This document shows, one piece after another, positions 7,887-15,220 of a stretch of 39,887 nucleotides of DNA; position 1 is the stretch's first letter; every line of letters starts with the position of its first letter. This stretch comes from an uncultured Christensenella sp. (GTDB lineage: Bacteria; Bacillota; Clostridia; Christensenellales; UBA3700): assembly GCA_910579785.1 (NCBI GenBank), contig CAJTVJ010000015.1:1-39887 (forward strand), written 5' to 3'. The translations under genes and the position numbers were made by a program. The notes under the pieces are model-generated. The model ran no database searches. It had not been told where the DNA came from and worked only from the letters and a program-made list of their open reading frames with translations.

Positions 7887-8756
7887 ATGGCAGTAATAAG
7901 CATAACCAATCTTAAAAAGTTTTACGGCAAAGAACTAGTTCTTGACATACCGCATATGCAATTTGAAAACGGGACTAGCGTTGGAATTTTCGGAGCCAAC
8001 GGCAGCGGAAAAAGCACGCTTATCAAATGTATCACTTCTCTTTTGCCATATGACGGCGAAATAATTATCGACAATATCAATATCAAAAAAGACCCTTCAC
8101 CGCTCAAAAATATAGGCGTGCTGATTGAGGACGCCGTACTTATCAAAGGTATGAGCGGAAGGGAAAATATCAAATATTTTTGTAAAGACTGCTCCACTCT
8201 CGACGAATATGCAAAGATACTTGACGTAGAGAATATACTCGATATTAAGGCTGGTAAATATTCAATAGGCATGCGCCAAAAAATCGCCATACTTCTCGCA
8301 TGCGTCAAAGGCAAAAACGCCATACTTCTTGACGAGCCTTTTAACGGTCTTGATATAATAAGCGTAGAAAAAGCAATCAACTTACTGCTACTATGTCGCA
8401 AGCGCGGAGCTACCGTGATACTGACGTCGCACCAATTAGATATATCGAGCCGCGCTGTCGATACTTACTATCTGCTAAAAAATAAAAAGATATTCAACTG
8501 CACGTCTCCGCAAAAAGGCGCAGGTGACAGATATATGATAGAGTTCTTCAATAATGACGACGCAGCAGCGGCATACAATATACTTATAGATAAAACTGAG
8601 GATTGCTCTATCGACAACTACTGCATAAAATTCAAACTCAAATGCAACAATGTATACTATATATTACCGTTTATACAAGAAATACCTATCAAACAACTCA
8701 CAGACATAACGTACTCCGTAAAAGAAGCTTATCTGAAAATGGAGGAGGAAATATGA
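7887..8756 (+). CDS. ABC transporter ATP-binding protein
   Basis: The 289-aa cytosolic ATPase has Walker A GANGSGKST (36-44), the signature YSIGMRQK, Walker B AILLDEPFNGLD and the H-loop TSHQ. About 80 C-terminal residues follow the nucleotide-binding domain, as is common for ATPases paired with ABC-2-type permeases. The start is ATG 7887, 6 nt after GTGAGG; an upstream in-frame start at 7854 lies inside the lipoprotein gene. The stop overlaps the permease start (ATGA, 8753-8756), so the two subunits are translationally coupled. The substrate is unknown; the signature LSGGQ is degenerate (YSIGM), as in several immunity- or export-type transporters. Confidence 0.9.
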   Translation: MAVISITNLKKFYGKELVLDIPHMQFENGTSVGIFGANGSGKSTLIKCITSLLPYDGEIIIDNINIKKDPSPLKNIGVLIEDAVLIKGMSGRENIKYFCKDCSTLDEYAKILDVENILDIKAGKYSIGMRQKIAILLACVKGKNAILLDEPFNGLDIISVEKAINLLLLCRKRGATVILTSHQLDISSRAVDTYYLLKNKKIFNCTSPQKGAGDRYMIEFFNNDDAAAAYNILIDKTEDCSIDNYCIKFKLKCNNVYYILPFIQEIPIKQLTDITYSVKEAYLKMEEEI

Positions 8757-9745
8757 AATACGAAATCAAATCTATATTTTATACTAAAAAATATATCTTT
8801 ATTATCCTTGCTTTGTTTGTCGTATCCGCTATAATAGGCTGGTATTTTGTGATGAGCGACGTAGACGGAAATTATTATTCAGATTTCCTTGACGACGTGG
8901 AAGTATATGGAGATAAGGAAGAGCTTCAAAAGTTGTATGATGATATTTCCAAAGAACTATCCCCTATCCCTGGTATAGAGATGGATCGCAATACAGAAAA
9001 GGCAACGTTTCTAAAAACTATTTATTCCTTTTCTTTAAAGTATGATTTGCCTTACGATTCCTTGGTGAGATACGGAGACAATAGTAAGTATAACCACTTC
9101 CATTATTTTTTCGCCTTTTCTTACGTAATGGGAATATTTATATTTCTCAGTTGTAGCTTTGTCGGCTCGTTTTATTACACCAATGAGATAAATAGCAAGC
9201 TAGGCAAATTATTATACACATCAGGCATAAAACGCGGAAAATTGATTGCTTTCAAATACTTGACTTCTATGCTTTTGATAATAGCGATCACCGTAATTTT
9301 AGATGCAGTCATGAGCGTATTTGCTTTGATATATAGTGATACAGGTGCAAAATATTGCATTATGTATACGTCAAATAACTTATATTTCTTGAATTATTTT
9401 CAAATGTTTTTGTTGATAATTTCAAGCCATCTGATAGCCATACTCTGCACCTATACTTTTACATTCTTTTTATCTATCGTATTAAAAAACGGTTTAATAT
9501 GTTTTATTGGTATGTTGCTCCCGATGATAGGACTGCTATATATGGGGTCTGCAATAAGTAATGACTTCGCTATCTTTTGGGATATGGCTACAAACGGAGG
9601 ATTTATAAATGCTCTTAAAAGCCCTGCCGATTCTTATTCTATACGATTTGAAAAACTGCTGCTTTATATACCGATAATGTTGATACCTGTGATAGCGGTA
9701 CTTAGCTGCATACCGTTTGTCAAAAAGGCAGATTACAGCAGATAG
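8753..9745 (+). CDS. ABC-2-type transporter permease
   Basis: A 330-aa integral membrane protein with about six hydrophobic helices (roughly residues 10-30, 113-140, 163-190, 217-247, 251-270 and 300-320) and a long extracytoplasmic loop after helix 1. This is the usual topology of ABC-2 permeases working with a separate ATPase. The start ATG 8753 overlaps the ATPase stop and is preceded by a strong GGAGGAGG (8741-8748). It is the last gene of the AT-rich operon. No terminator is evident in the 46 nt before the next promoter. Export or drug/bacteriocin resistance are the common roles of such pairs; the actual substrate is unknown. Confidence 0.85.
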   Translation: MKYEIKSIFYTKKYIFIILALFVVSAIIGWYFVMSDVDGNYYSDFLDDVEVYGDKEELQKLYDDISKELSPIPGIEMDRNTEKATFLKTIYSFSLKYDLPYDSLVRYGDNSKYNHFHYFFAFSYVMGIFIFLSCSFVGSFYYTNEINSKLGKLLYTSGIKRGKLIAFKYLTSMLLIIAITVILDAVMSVFALIYSDTGAKYCIMYTSNNLYFLNYFQMFLLIISSHLIAILCTYTFTFFLSIVLKNGLICFIGMLLPMIGLLYMGSAISNDFAIFWDMATNGGFINALKSPADSYSIRFEKLLLYIPIMLIPVIAVLSCIPFVKKADYSR

Positions 9746-9791
9746 TTTTGCTGCATATTTGTTTTCAATCCGTCATAATAAAATACTCATA

Positions 9792-9820
9792 TTGACACGT
9801 CTTGGCGATTGCTGTATAAT
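9792..9820 (+). promoter_or_regulatory. Sigma-A promoter of the acetyltransferase gene
   Basis: TTGACA (9792-9797), a 17-nt spacer and TATAAT (9815-9820): a perfect consensus promoter about 30 nt before the ATG at 9850. Confidence 0.9.
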
Positions 9821-9849
9821 GTAACATATATATCCAAAAGGAGATTTTT

Positions 9850-10464
9850 ATGACCGAAAGAGAAAAAATGGTGTCGGGTCAACTCTATAATCCCACGGAT
9901 GCAGAACTTATGGCGTTGAGAAAAAAAGTACGTCAAGCCTGCATAGAATTTAATAGATCCAACGAGGACGAAACTCAAAGACGGTATGAGCTTTTGCACA
10001 GCGTGCTAAAAAGTCACAAAAAAGACTTTTATTTCGAGCCGAATATAAGGTTTGACTACGGTTGCAACACTTCTGTCGGCGAAAACTTTTTTGCAAATTA
10101 CAACTGCACAATACTTGACGTCGCGCCTGTGACGATTGGCGACAACGTAATGTTCGGTCCCAACGTGACCATTGCCACACCGGTACATCCACTTGTAGCT
10201 GACGAACGCGCGATACAGCAATTCCCCGACGGCGTCTATGACCTTGAATATGCAAAGCCTATCACTATCTGCGACGGCGTATGGCTTGCAAGCGGAGTGA
10301 TTGTCAACGGCGGAGTAACGATAGGCAAAAATTCTGTCATAGGCAGCGGCAGCGTCGTGACGAGAGACATACCCGAAGGCGTAGTCGCAGTCGGCAATCC
10401 CTGCAAAGTGCTTCGCAAAATAACCGACGCAGACAGAATGTTTGATAGGAAAAAAACTGTTTGA
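9850..10464 (+). CDS. Maltose/galactoside O-acetyltransferase family protein
   Basis: A 204-aa hexapeptide-repeat acetyltransferase that moves acetyl from acetyl-CoA to a sugar hydroxyl. It begins with the maltose acetyltransferase N-terminal helix region (about 1-60), followed by a left-handed beta-helix of hexapeptide repeats. The catalytic histidine is His113 in ATPVHPL, followed by ICDGVWLASG and the C-terminal VGNPCKV turn. AAAAGGAGA lies 5-6 nt before the ATG. It is monocistronic, with its own consensus promoter. The natural acceptor (maltose, galactosides or other thiols and sugars) cannot be told from sequence; maa- or lacA-like is as far as I can go. Confidence 0.9.
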   Translation: MTEREKMVSGQLYNPTDAELMALRKKVRQACIEFNRSNEDETQRRYELLHSVLKSHKKDFYFEPNIRFDYGCNTSVGENFFANYNCTILDVAPVTIGDNVMFGPNVTIATPVHPLVADERAIQQFPDGVYDLEYAKPITICDGVWLASGVIVNGGVTIGKNSVIGSGSVVTRDIPEGVVAVGNPCKVLRKITDADRMFDRKKTV

Positions 10465-10499
10465 TTTTTTGTTGTACAGTTAAAACTTAAATATTTTTC

Positions 10500-10613
10500 A
10501 AAGGATAAGATTTCTCCACTACACTACTTTCGGTCGAAATGACCACATTTTTGCTGTGCAACAAGCCATATTCAGTCACTTCGAGCGTAGCCGAAAAGTC
10601 TAATCGAGTTAAA
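10500..10613. repeat. Inverted pair of the dispersed hairpin repeat (unit D)
   Basis: The minus-oriented arm (10500-10548, starting AAAGGATAAGATTTCTCC) and the plus-oriented arm (10574-10613, GTCACTTCGAGCGTAGCC) enclose a 25-nt spacer with GTGCAACAAGCCATA. Unit E follows immediately, so two whole elements lie in tandem between the acetyltransferase and tetR genes. Confidence 0.85.
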
Positions 10614-10619
10614 AATTCA

Positions 10620-10732
10620 CAAGTATTAGACCTCTCCACTGCGGTCAAGGTGACCAGATACGGTTACAATCAACCAAGCTTTGGTCATTTCGACCGTAGT
10701 GCAACGAAGTGGAGAAATCTCATCCTTTTTAA
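10620..10732. repeat. Inverted pair of the dispersed hairpin repeat (unit E)
   Basis: The minus-oriented arm (10620-10655, TTAGACCTCTCCACTGCGG) and the plus-oriented arm (10682-10732, GTCATTTCGACCGTAGTG... ending CTCATCCTTTTTAA) enclose a spacer beginning GATACGGTTACAATCAACC. That spacer is close to those in units A and B. The plus arm carries a short internal duplication (GTAGTGCAACGAAGTGGA). Confidence 0.85.
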
Positions 10733-10781
10733 TAACTTGATTAAACTTCACTCTTGATTTACTTCTGACAAAGTAGTAAAC

Positions 10782-10812
10782 AATGGCGCTATACTATTCA
10801 TATCGCGCCATT
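10782..10812 (-). terminator. Probable terminator of tetR
   Basis: AATGGCGC (10782-10789) pairs with GCGCCATT (10805-10812), an 8-bp stem with a 15-nt AT-rich loop, about 40 nt beyond the tetR stop. The T tract on the minus strand is weak (GTTTACTACTTTG), so termination may be inefficient. A second small hairpin, TTTACT/AGTAAA, lies at 10759-10780. Confidence 0.5.
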
Positions 10813-10850
10813 CTTACTAAATGCTTTTTAAAATTTAATTATATCTTTCC

Positions 10851-11420
10851 TCACTCCCAAAACTGTTTTCCGCCGTACATCATAAAGTACTGCGAAAGTT
10901 TTGCCATCTCCTCCGGAGTCTCGACAAATCCGTCAAACACCCACTTTTCTAGCAAAGCTTTGATACCTGCGACAAGATAAACGCTGAAATAGTCGCAATT
11001 ACGAGAATCGTCGTCCTTTGCGCGCACTATCCAACTGTCAAAGCAAAACTTCTCCAACGACTTTTCCAGCCTTCTGCCAAATCCGCTGTCACAGTTGGGC
11101 GAAAAGAGAATGTAAGCTATGTCATAATTTTCTTTGACAAATTTATAAAGATTGACGAAGCTCTTTGATGGATTAAAACTCTCGTTGTCCTTTATGAGTA
11201 TGGACTTCATGTTGTCTATAAACTCATTGCCAAGCTGTTCAAGCATATCGTACGGGTCGCGATAATGCAGATAGAACGTCGCTCTATTGACGTCGGCAAG
11301 CTCTGCCAACTCGCGCACCGAAATGTTGATGATAGCTTTTGTATTGATAAGCTCTTTTAATGCGCACAACAACTGTTGTTGAGTACGTTTAAACCTTCTG
11401 TCTTTCTTTGTTTTGTCCAT
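10851..11420 (-). CDS. TetR-family transcriptional regulator
   Basis: A 189-aa DNA-binding protein. The N-terminal TetR helix-turn-helix spans about residues 14-58, with the recognition region VRELAELADVNRATFYLHYRD. A C-terminal effector/dimerisation domain of the TetR_C_8 (DhaS-like) type seems to follow, with the typical F-W-x(n)-F-V-E-T-P-E-E ending. AGGGGA precedes the ATG. It is divergent from the PlsC-like acyltransferase gene with 291 nt between the start codons, and inverted repeats in that gap (11478-11505) are the likely operators. Regulation of itself and of the acyltransferase is the simplest model. The ligand is unknown. Confidence 0.88.
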   Translation of the reverse strand: MDKTKKDRRFKRTQQQLLCALKELINTKAIINISVRELAELADVNRATFYLHYRDPYDMLEQLGNEFIDNMKSILIKDNESFNPSKSFVNLYKFVKENYDIAYILFSPNCDSGFGRRLEKSLEKFCFDSWIVRAKDDDSRNCDYFSVYLVAGIKALLEKWVFDGFVETPEEMAKLSQYFMMYGGKQFWE

Positions 11421-11477
11421 TTTCTTCCCCTAAAATTTTATTTGACATACAACGATTTTTTTGTATCAATAATCTTT

Positions 11478-11505
11478 TGTTAACTGTATATTAACACAAT
11501 GTTAA
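11478..11505. promoter_or_regulatory. Overlapping inverted repeats, candidate TetR operator
   Basis: Three half sites alternate: TGTTAA (11478-11483), TTAACA (11491-11496) and TGTTAA (11500-11505). They give two overlapping dyads with spacers of 7 and 3 nt. They sit between the tetR start and the -10 regions of the divergent gene. A looser dyad, ATACAA/TTGTAT, lies at about 11445-11466. Confidence 0.5.
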
Positions 11506-11539
11506 CCAATTATTAAGTAGCAACAATTTGCAAAAAATG

Positions 11540-11548
11540 TGGTATAAT
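11540..11548 (+). promoter_or_regulatory. Extended -10 element, possible upstream promoter of the acyltransferase
   Basis: TGG-TATAAT (TGn plus a consensus -10 at 11543-11548), without a good -35. It lies just beyond the inverted repeats at 11478-11505, where a bound repressor would interfere. Confidence 0.5.
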
Positions 11549-11616
11549 AATCAACATTTTAATATTATAACGTCAATTATTATACACTTCAAGTCCAAAT
11601 GGTCAATATTTTTTGG

Positions 11617-11645
11617 TTGAATTATTTTGCTTTTGGGCTTATAAT
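11617..11645 (+). promoter_or_regulatory. Sigma-A promoter of the acyltransferase gene
   Basis: TTGAAT (11617-11622), a 17-nt spacer and TATAAT (11640-11645), 66 nt before the ATG at 11712. Its position also excludes the upstream in-frame TTG at 11613 as a start. Confidence 0.75.
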
Positions 11646-11711
11646 AAATATAGTAAAATAATTGATAAAAGTCAATTACTTTTACGTAATTTGTTAGCTG
11701 AGGACAAAACT

Positions 11712-12755
11712 ATGGCAAGGATAACTCAAAAAGAATACGATCAAATGCATGCTCAGTACGCCAGAATGGAGGCATACGACCAATGGACTACCCCTTATAC
11801 CGACGATAATGCAATCACCGTCGATAAGGATTATCAATTCCAACCTGATACCGCAGGATTTAAGCTCGGCAAAGCTATCGTCAAGAGTATGCTCAGAACT
11901 ATGCTGCCCCTTGCCAACAAATTGCTCTTCGATCTCAAAATCGAAGGCAAAGACAATCTCAAACAAGTAAATAATGCCGTCAGGGTGTCAAATCACGTGA
12001 TGTTGCTTGACGCAATGATAAACTTCCAAGTCGCATTCGGACACCGCCATTATATTACCGGCGCAGAATTCCAAGTCAAAAAGGGCGCAGGCGGAAAGTT
12101 TTTGCGTGCCGGCGGATTTTTGCCGCTTGCAAGTTCTATCAAGGCAATGAGCAATCTTGACAAAGAAATAAGCAAGATATACGACAAAGGCAACGCCGTG
12201 GTTACTTTCTATGCAGAGCAAGTAATGTGGGAAAAGTACGAAAATTCCCGTCCGCTTAAAAAAGGAGCTTTCCACTACGCGGTCAAAAACAACGTGCCTG
12301 TGATAATGACAGTTATACTATTCCGCAAACCAAGCTGGATAAGAAGAAAGTTTGGCGTCAAAAAGGACTGCACCGTCAGAATATGCCCTGCAATATATCC
12401 AAAGCCCGAGTTGTCGACAAAAGAAAATATCGAATACTTGCAGAAAGCTACGCAAGAGGTCTATGACAGAACGGTTTGCGAGTTCTATGGATATGACTAC
12501 GAACAGTACGACATGAGATTGACGTCGCTTGAAAATAAATTTGTCGCGCAAGGACTTATCAACAAAGAACAAGCTTTGGCTTCAAAGCCAAATGACAATC
12601 TTTTGCGCCAAAACGTCATGCTGAAAATAGCTCAAAATCAAATCACTCCCCGTCACAACACTTTCGACGACGAAAGTATCCAAGACGAGTTGCTTGATTA
12701 TTACGATTTTGAGGAGTCTGGCGAAGAGGACGGACTTATAGAACGTCCCGTATAA
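11712..12755 (+). CDS. PlsC-like 1-acyl-sn-glycerol-3-phosphate acyltransferase
   Basis: A 347-aa membrane-associated acyltransferase. The family motif HX4D is present (His95-VMLL-Asp100 in VSNHVMLLDA). A FYAEQVMWEKYE segment stands where FPEGTRS is usual, and VPVIMTVILF resembles the fourth conserved block. The N- and C-terminal extensions (about 80 and 100 residues) are longer than in classical PlsC, and the tail is acidic. It probably transfers acyl chains to lysophosphatidate or another lipid acceptor in membrane synthesis. The start ATG 11712 follows GCTGAGG. It is divergent from tetR, which probably controls it, and ends at a strong terminator. Confidence 0.82.
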   Translation: MARITQKEYDQMHAQYARMEAYDQWTTPYTDDNAITVDKDYQFQPDTAGFKLGKAIVKSMLRTMLPLANKLLFDLKIEGKDNLKQVNNAVRVSNHVMLLDAMINFQVAFGHRHYITGAEFQVKKGAGGKFLRAGGFLPLASSIKAMSNLDKEISKIYDKGNAVVTFYAEQVMWEKYENSRPLKKGAFHYAVKNNVPVIMTVILFRKPSWIRRKFGVKKDCTVRICPAIYPKPELSTKENIEYLQKATQEVYDRTVCEFYGYDYEQYDMRLTSLENKFVAQGLINKEQALASKPNDNLLRQNVMLKIAQNQITPRHNTFDDESIQDELLDYYDFEESGEEDGLIERPV

Positions 12756-12795
12756 TAAATTTGCATTTCTCTACATAATTTTTTCACTTCCACAT

Positions 12796-12845
12796 ATCGG
12801 CTATGCCGATCGAAGGGCGCCCAAACAGGCGCCCTTTGAATTTTA
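12796..12845 (+). terminator. Rho-independent terminator after the acyltransferase gene
   Basis: AAGGGCGCC (12813-12821) pairs with GGCGCCCTT (12828-12836) around a 6-nt loop, followed by TGAATTTTAA. A second hairpin, ATCGGC-TAT-GCCGAT (12796-12810), lies just before it. It separates this gene from the convergent recG. Confidence 0.8.
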
Positions 12846-12868
12846 ACTGAAATACAATGACGAGATTT

Positions 12869-12895
12869 ATCAACTCGTTGAGATCTCTCCGCTTA
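12869..12895 (-). repeat. Partial copy of the dispersed repeat abutting the recG stop
   Basis: Read on the minus strand, AGCGGAGAGATCTCAACGAG follows the recG TAA directly and equals the outer end of the repeat arm (compare AGCGGAGAAATCTCAACG at 213-230). The CATTTCGACC half is missing, so this is a truncated or eroded arm. Confidence 0.6.
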
Positions 12896-14887
12896 ATTCA
12901 AACTTATTCCTTGCAGCATATCAAGATACTTTGCAAGCGTCTCGTCATACTCCGTATATATACTTCCCTCTTGCATAAGGTCGTCAGCTATCGTCTTGCA
13001 CTCTTCGATAACGCGCTTGTTGATAAACACGCCTATTTTACCGCTTCCGCCGCTCTGATTTACGCCCAAAAAGTCGCCGTATCCGCGCATATCCGCATCA
13101 ATTTCTGCAATTTTTAAACCGTCGGTATTATCCTGCAAAGCGTTGAGCCTCTCATTTTCCTCGGCTTTTGAGGTATGCAAGAAGCAATATGACTTGATAT
13201 TGGGATTTCTGCCTACCCTGCCCCTCAACTGATGCAGCGCAGCCAAGCCGAATCTATCACTGTTGAGGATTGCCATAACACTTGCTCTTTGGCTGTCTAT
13301 GCCGACTTCGATTACAGACGTAGCAACAAGCACGTCTATATCGCCGGCATAAAATCTAGACATTATCTCGCTCTTTTCTTTGTCTTTCATACTGCCGTAT
13401 ACCAGACCGATATTGAGATCGGCAAGTTCTTTTTTGACAAGCTGCTTATACAGCATCTTAGCAGAAAAGACCTCCAAGCCCTCGCTGTCCTCAACCAACG
13501 GACATACGATATATGCCTGCTCTCCGTAAGACACTCTCTCTTTGATAAATTTATAAAGCCCTTTGAGCTTGTCGTCTCCCATGACAAACGTAGATATATT
13601 TCCGCCCGTTCCTTCGCGAGGTTGAAGCGTAGACATATCCAAATCTCCGTATATCGACAGCGCCAAAGCTCTGGGGATCGGCGTCGCACTCATTACCAAA
13701 GTATCTACGCCCACTGCCTTATCTTCTAACTTACTCTTTTGCCTTACGCCGAATCTATGCAACTCGTCAATGACAATAAGCCCCAAATCAGAGAATTTGA
13801 CCTTGTCATTAAGTACAGCATGAGTACCGACAACGAGGTCCAACTCTCCCTTGGAAAGACGGGAAATTATATCTCTTTTCTCCGCTGTCGGAGTGGAAGA
13901 CGTCAACAATGCTACTTTAAGCTTGTCTCCGAACAACGCAAGAGAATTCTTATAATGCTGTCTTGCAAGTATCTCGGTCGGCGCCATTATCGCAGACTGT
14001 CTGCCGCATTTTTTTGCATAAAGACACGTCAAGAGCGCTATCACTGTCTTGCCCGACCCGACGTCGCCCATAAGCATCCTATTGGTATGCCTCTCTCCGC
14101 GCAAGTCGTCTATTATCTCGTTGATTGCCTTATCTTGCGACGGCGTAAGCTTATACGGCAAAGCGGCGATATCTTCACTAATATCGTCAATAGTGCATTT
14201 ATACCTAAAAGTCTTTAAATTTGCAGAATTATTTTTGATTATCCTATAAGCGATTATTTGATAAACAAGCTCTTCTATCGCAATACGTCTGCGCGCTTTC
14301 TGCGTGATATCCATATCTATCGGGTCGTGGACTATCCTAAAAGCCTCGTCGAGCGTCATCTCGCAGCTTAAATCAAGCTTGCTGCATATGTTGATTGCTT
14401 CCAAAGCATTCTTGACTATATTGCGGAACGTCTGTTGACCGACAGCGTCTTTGAGGGGATATATCGGAACAATGCCCTGCAACCGCTTGTTGTCCTCAGC
14501 TCTTTCAAAGCTGGGATTGGACATCTCTATCTTCTTGCCGTTGAGTCTGACCTTGCCCCAAAACAAAAACTCTCCGCTTTGCTTTATCAAAGATACTACA
14601 AAAGGCGAATTAAACCAAGTGAATTTGACCTTCTTGCCTTGCGTATTTAGCGTAGCAGTGCAAAAAGAAAGTCCTCGCTTAGCGCGTATCAAACCGCTTA
14701 CAGAAGTCAAATAACCTTTGAGCAATACGTAGTCGCCGCTTTCGATGCTGTCGAGTTCAGTCTCCTTTGTCATATCCCAATAAAACTTTGGATAAAAATA
14801 TATCGCGTCTTTGGGAGTGTAAATGCCAAGTTTGTTGAGTTTTTCTACCGTCTTGACTCCCACTCCTTTAATATCTGTAAGTTGCAT
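12893..14887 (-). CDS. recG: ATP-dependent DNA helicase RecG
   Basis: RecG remodels stalled replication forks and Holliday junctions by double-strand DNA translocation. The 664-aa protein starts with a short helix-hairpin-like LTDIKGVGVKTVEKLNKLGI, then the wedge/OB domain (about 55-150). The helicase core follows, with Walker A GDVGSGKT, DELHRFG as motif II, SATPIPRA as motif III, and GSMKDKEK, ATSVIEVGID and QLRGRVGR in the second RecA domain. Length is normal. It has its own promoter (14948-14976) and ends beside a truncated repeat. In B. subtilis recG follows yloU-yloV-sdaAB-sdaAA; here sda genes are absent and a 333-nt gap separates recG from fakA. Confidence 0.97.
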   Translation of the reverse strand: MQLTDIKGVGVKTVEKLNKLGIYTPKDAIYFYPKFYWDMTKETELDSIESGDYVLLKGYLTSVSGLIRAKRGLSFCTATLNTQGKKVKFTWFNSPFVVSLIKQSGEFLFWGKVRLNGKKIEMSNPSFERAEDNKRLQGIVPIYPLKDAVGQQTFRNIVKNALEAINICSKLDLSCEMTLDEAFRIVHDPIDMDITQKARRRIAIEELVYQIIAYRIIKNNSANLKTFRYKCTIDDISEDIAALPYKLTPSQDKAINEIIDDLRGERHTNRMLMGDVGSGKTVIALLTCLYAKKCGRQSAIMAPTEILARQHYKNSLALFGDKLKVALLTSSTPTAEKRDIISRLSKGELDLVVGTHAVLNDKVKFSDLGLIVIDELHRFGVRQKSKLEDKAVGVDTLVMSATPIPRALALSIYGDLDMSTLQPREGTGGNISTFVMGDDKLKGLYKFIKERVSYGEQAYIVCPLVEDSEGLEVFSAKMLYKQLVKKELADLNIGLVYGSMKDKEKSEIMSRFYAGDIDVLVATSVIEVGIDSQRASVMAILNSDRFGLAALHQLRGRVGRNPNIKSYCFLHTSKAEENERLNALQDNTDGLKIAEIDADMRGYGDFLGVNQSGGSGKIGVFINKRVIEECKTIADDLMQEGSIYTEYDETLAKYLDMLQGISLN

Positions 14888-14947
14888 GATACCTCTCTTT
14901 GATTTTAGCCTTTAACAACGCGTTTATGCGTACAAAATCATATATAC

Positions 14948-14976
14948 AGTATAGTTGACGTCAGACAAATAGTCAA
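14948..14976 (-). promoter_or_regulatory. Sigma-A promoter of recG
   Basis: On the minus strand, TTGACT (14976-14971), a 17-nt spacer and TATACT (14953-14948). This lies about 60 nt before the recG start codon and shows that recG is transcribed separately from fakA. Confidence 0.75.
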
Positions 14977-15005
14977 GCGCATACTGTCAACAGCGACCTT
15001 AATCA

Positions 15006-15030
15006 ATATATTGAACAATGTTCAATATAT
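15006..15030. repeat. 25-bp palindrome with core TTGAACAATGTTCAA (copy 1)
   Basis: The 15-bp core (15011-15025) is a 7-1-7 palindrome, here extended by ATATA/TATAT to 25 bp. It lies about 35 nt upstream of the recG -35 box. The same core recurs at 15198, 18523 and 19500. The rest of the recG-fakA gap (15031-15160) is AT-rich with no gene seen. Confidence 0.8.
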
Positions 15031-15165
15031 CAATATTATTATGTAATTTGCGTTTTGTACTACTGTATATATTAAATAACTGCAAATATGCCAACAGCAT
15101 AATGACATGCGCAATTATATATAATAAAACAATATTATTTATATATTAACTTCTAAAAATGCAAT

Positions 15166-15194
15166 ATCCGCAGGCATTTTATATACCTGCGGAT
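15166..15194 (-). terminator. Terminator of the asp23-fakA operon
   Basis: On the minus strand, ATCCGCAGG (15194-15186) pairs with CCTGCGGAT (15174-15166) through a perfect 9-bp stem and an 11-nt loop. ATTGCATTTTTAG follows. It lies 26 nt beyond the fakA stop. Confidence 0.75.
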
Positions 15195-15197
15195 GTT

Positions 15198-15212
15198 TTG
15201 AACAATGTTCAA
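15198..15212. repeat. Palindrome TTGAACAATGTTCAA (copy 2)
   Basis: An exact copy of the 15-bp core, between the fakA stop codon (15221) and the fakA terminator hairpin. Confidence 0.8.
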
Positions 15213-15220
15213 TTTGAATA

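Noticed and set aside
6213..9745. The AT-rich operon as a lantibiotic or bacteriocin biosynthesis cluster
   Set aside because: No precursor peptide, modification enzyme or fused peptidase-ABC exporter is present, so only a looser peptide-processing or immunity idea is kept.
75..10732. Dispersed repeats as a CRISPR array
   Set aside because: Copies alternate in orientation, spacing is irregular, spacers are partly conserved, and there are no cas genes.
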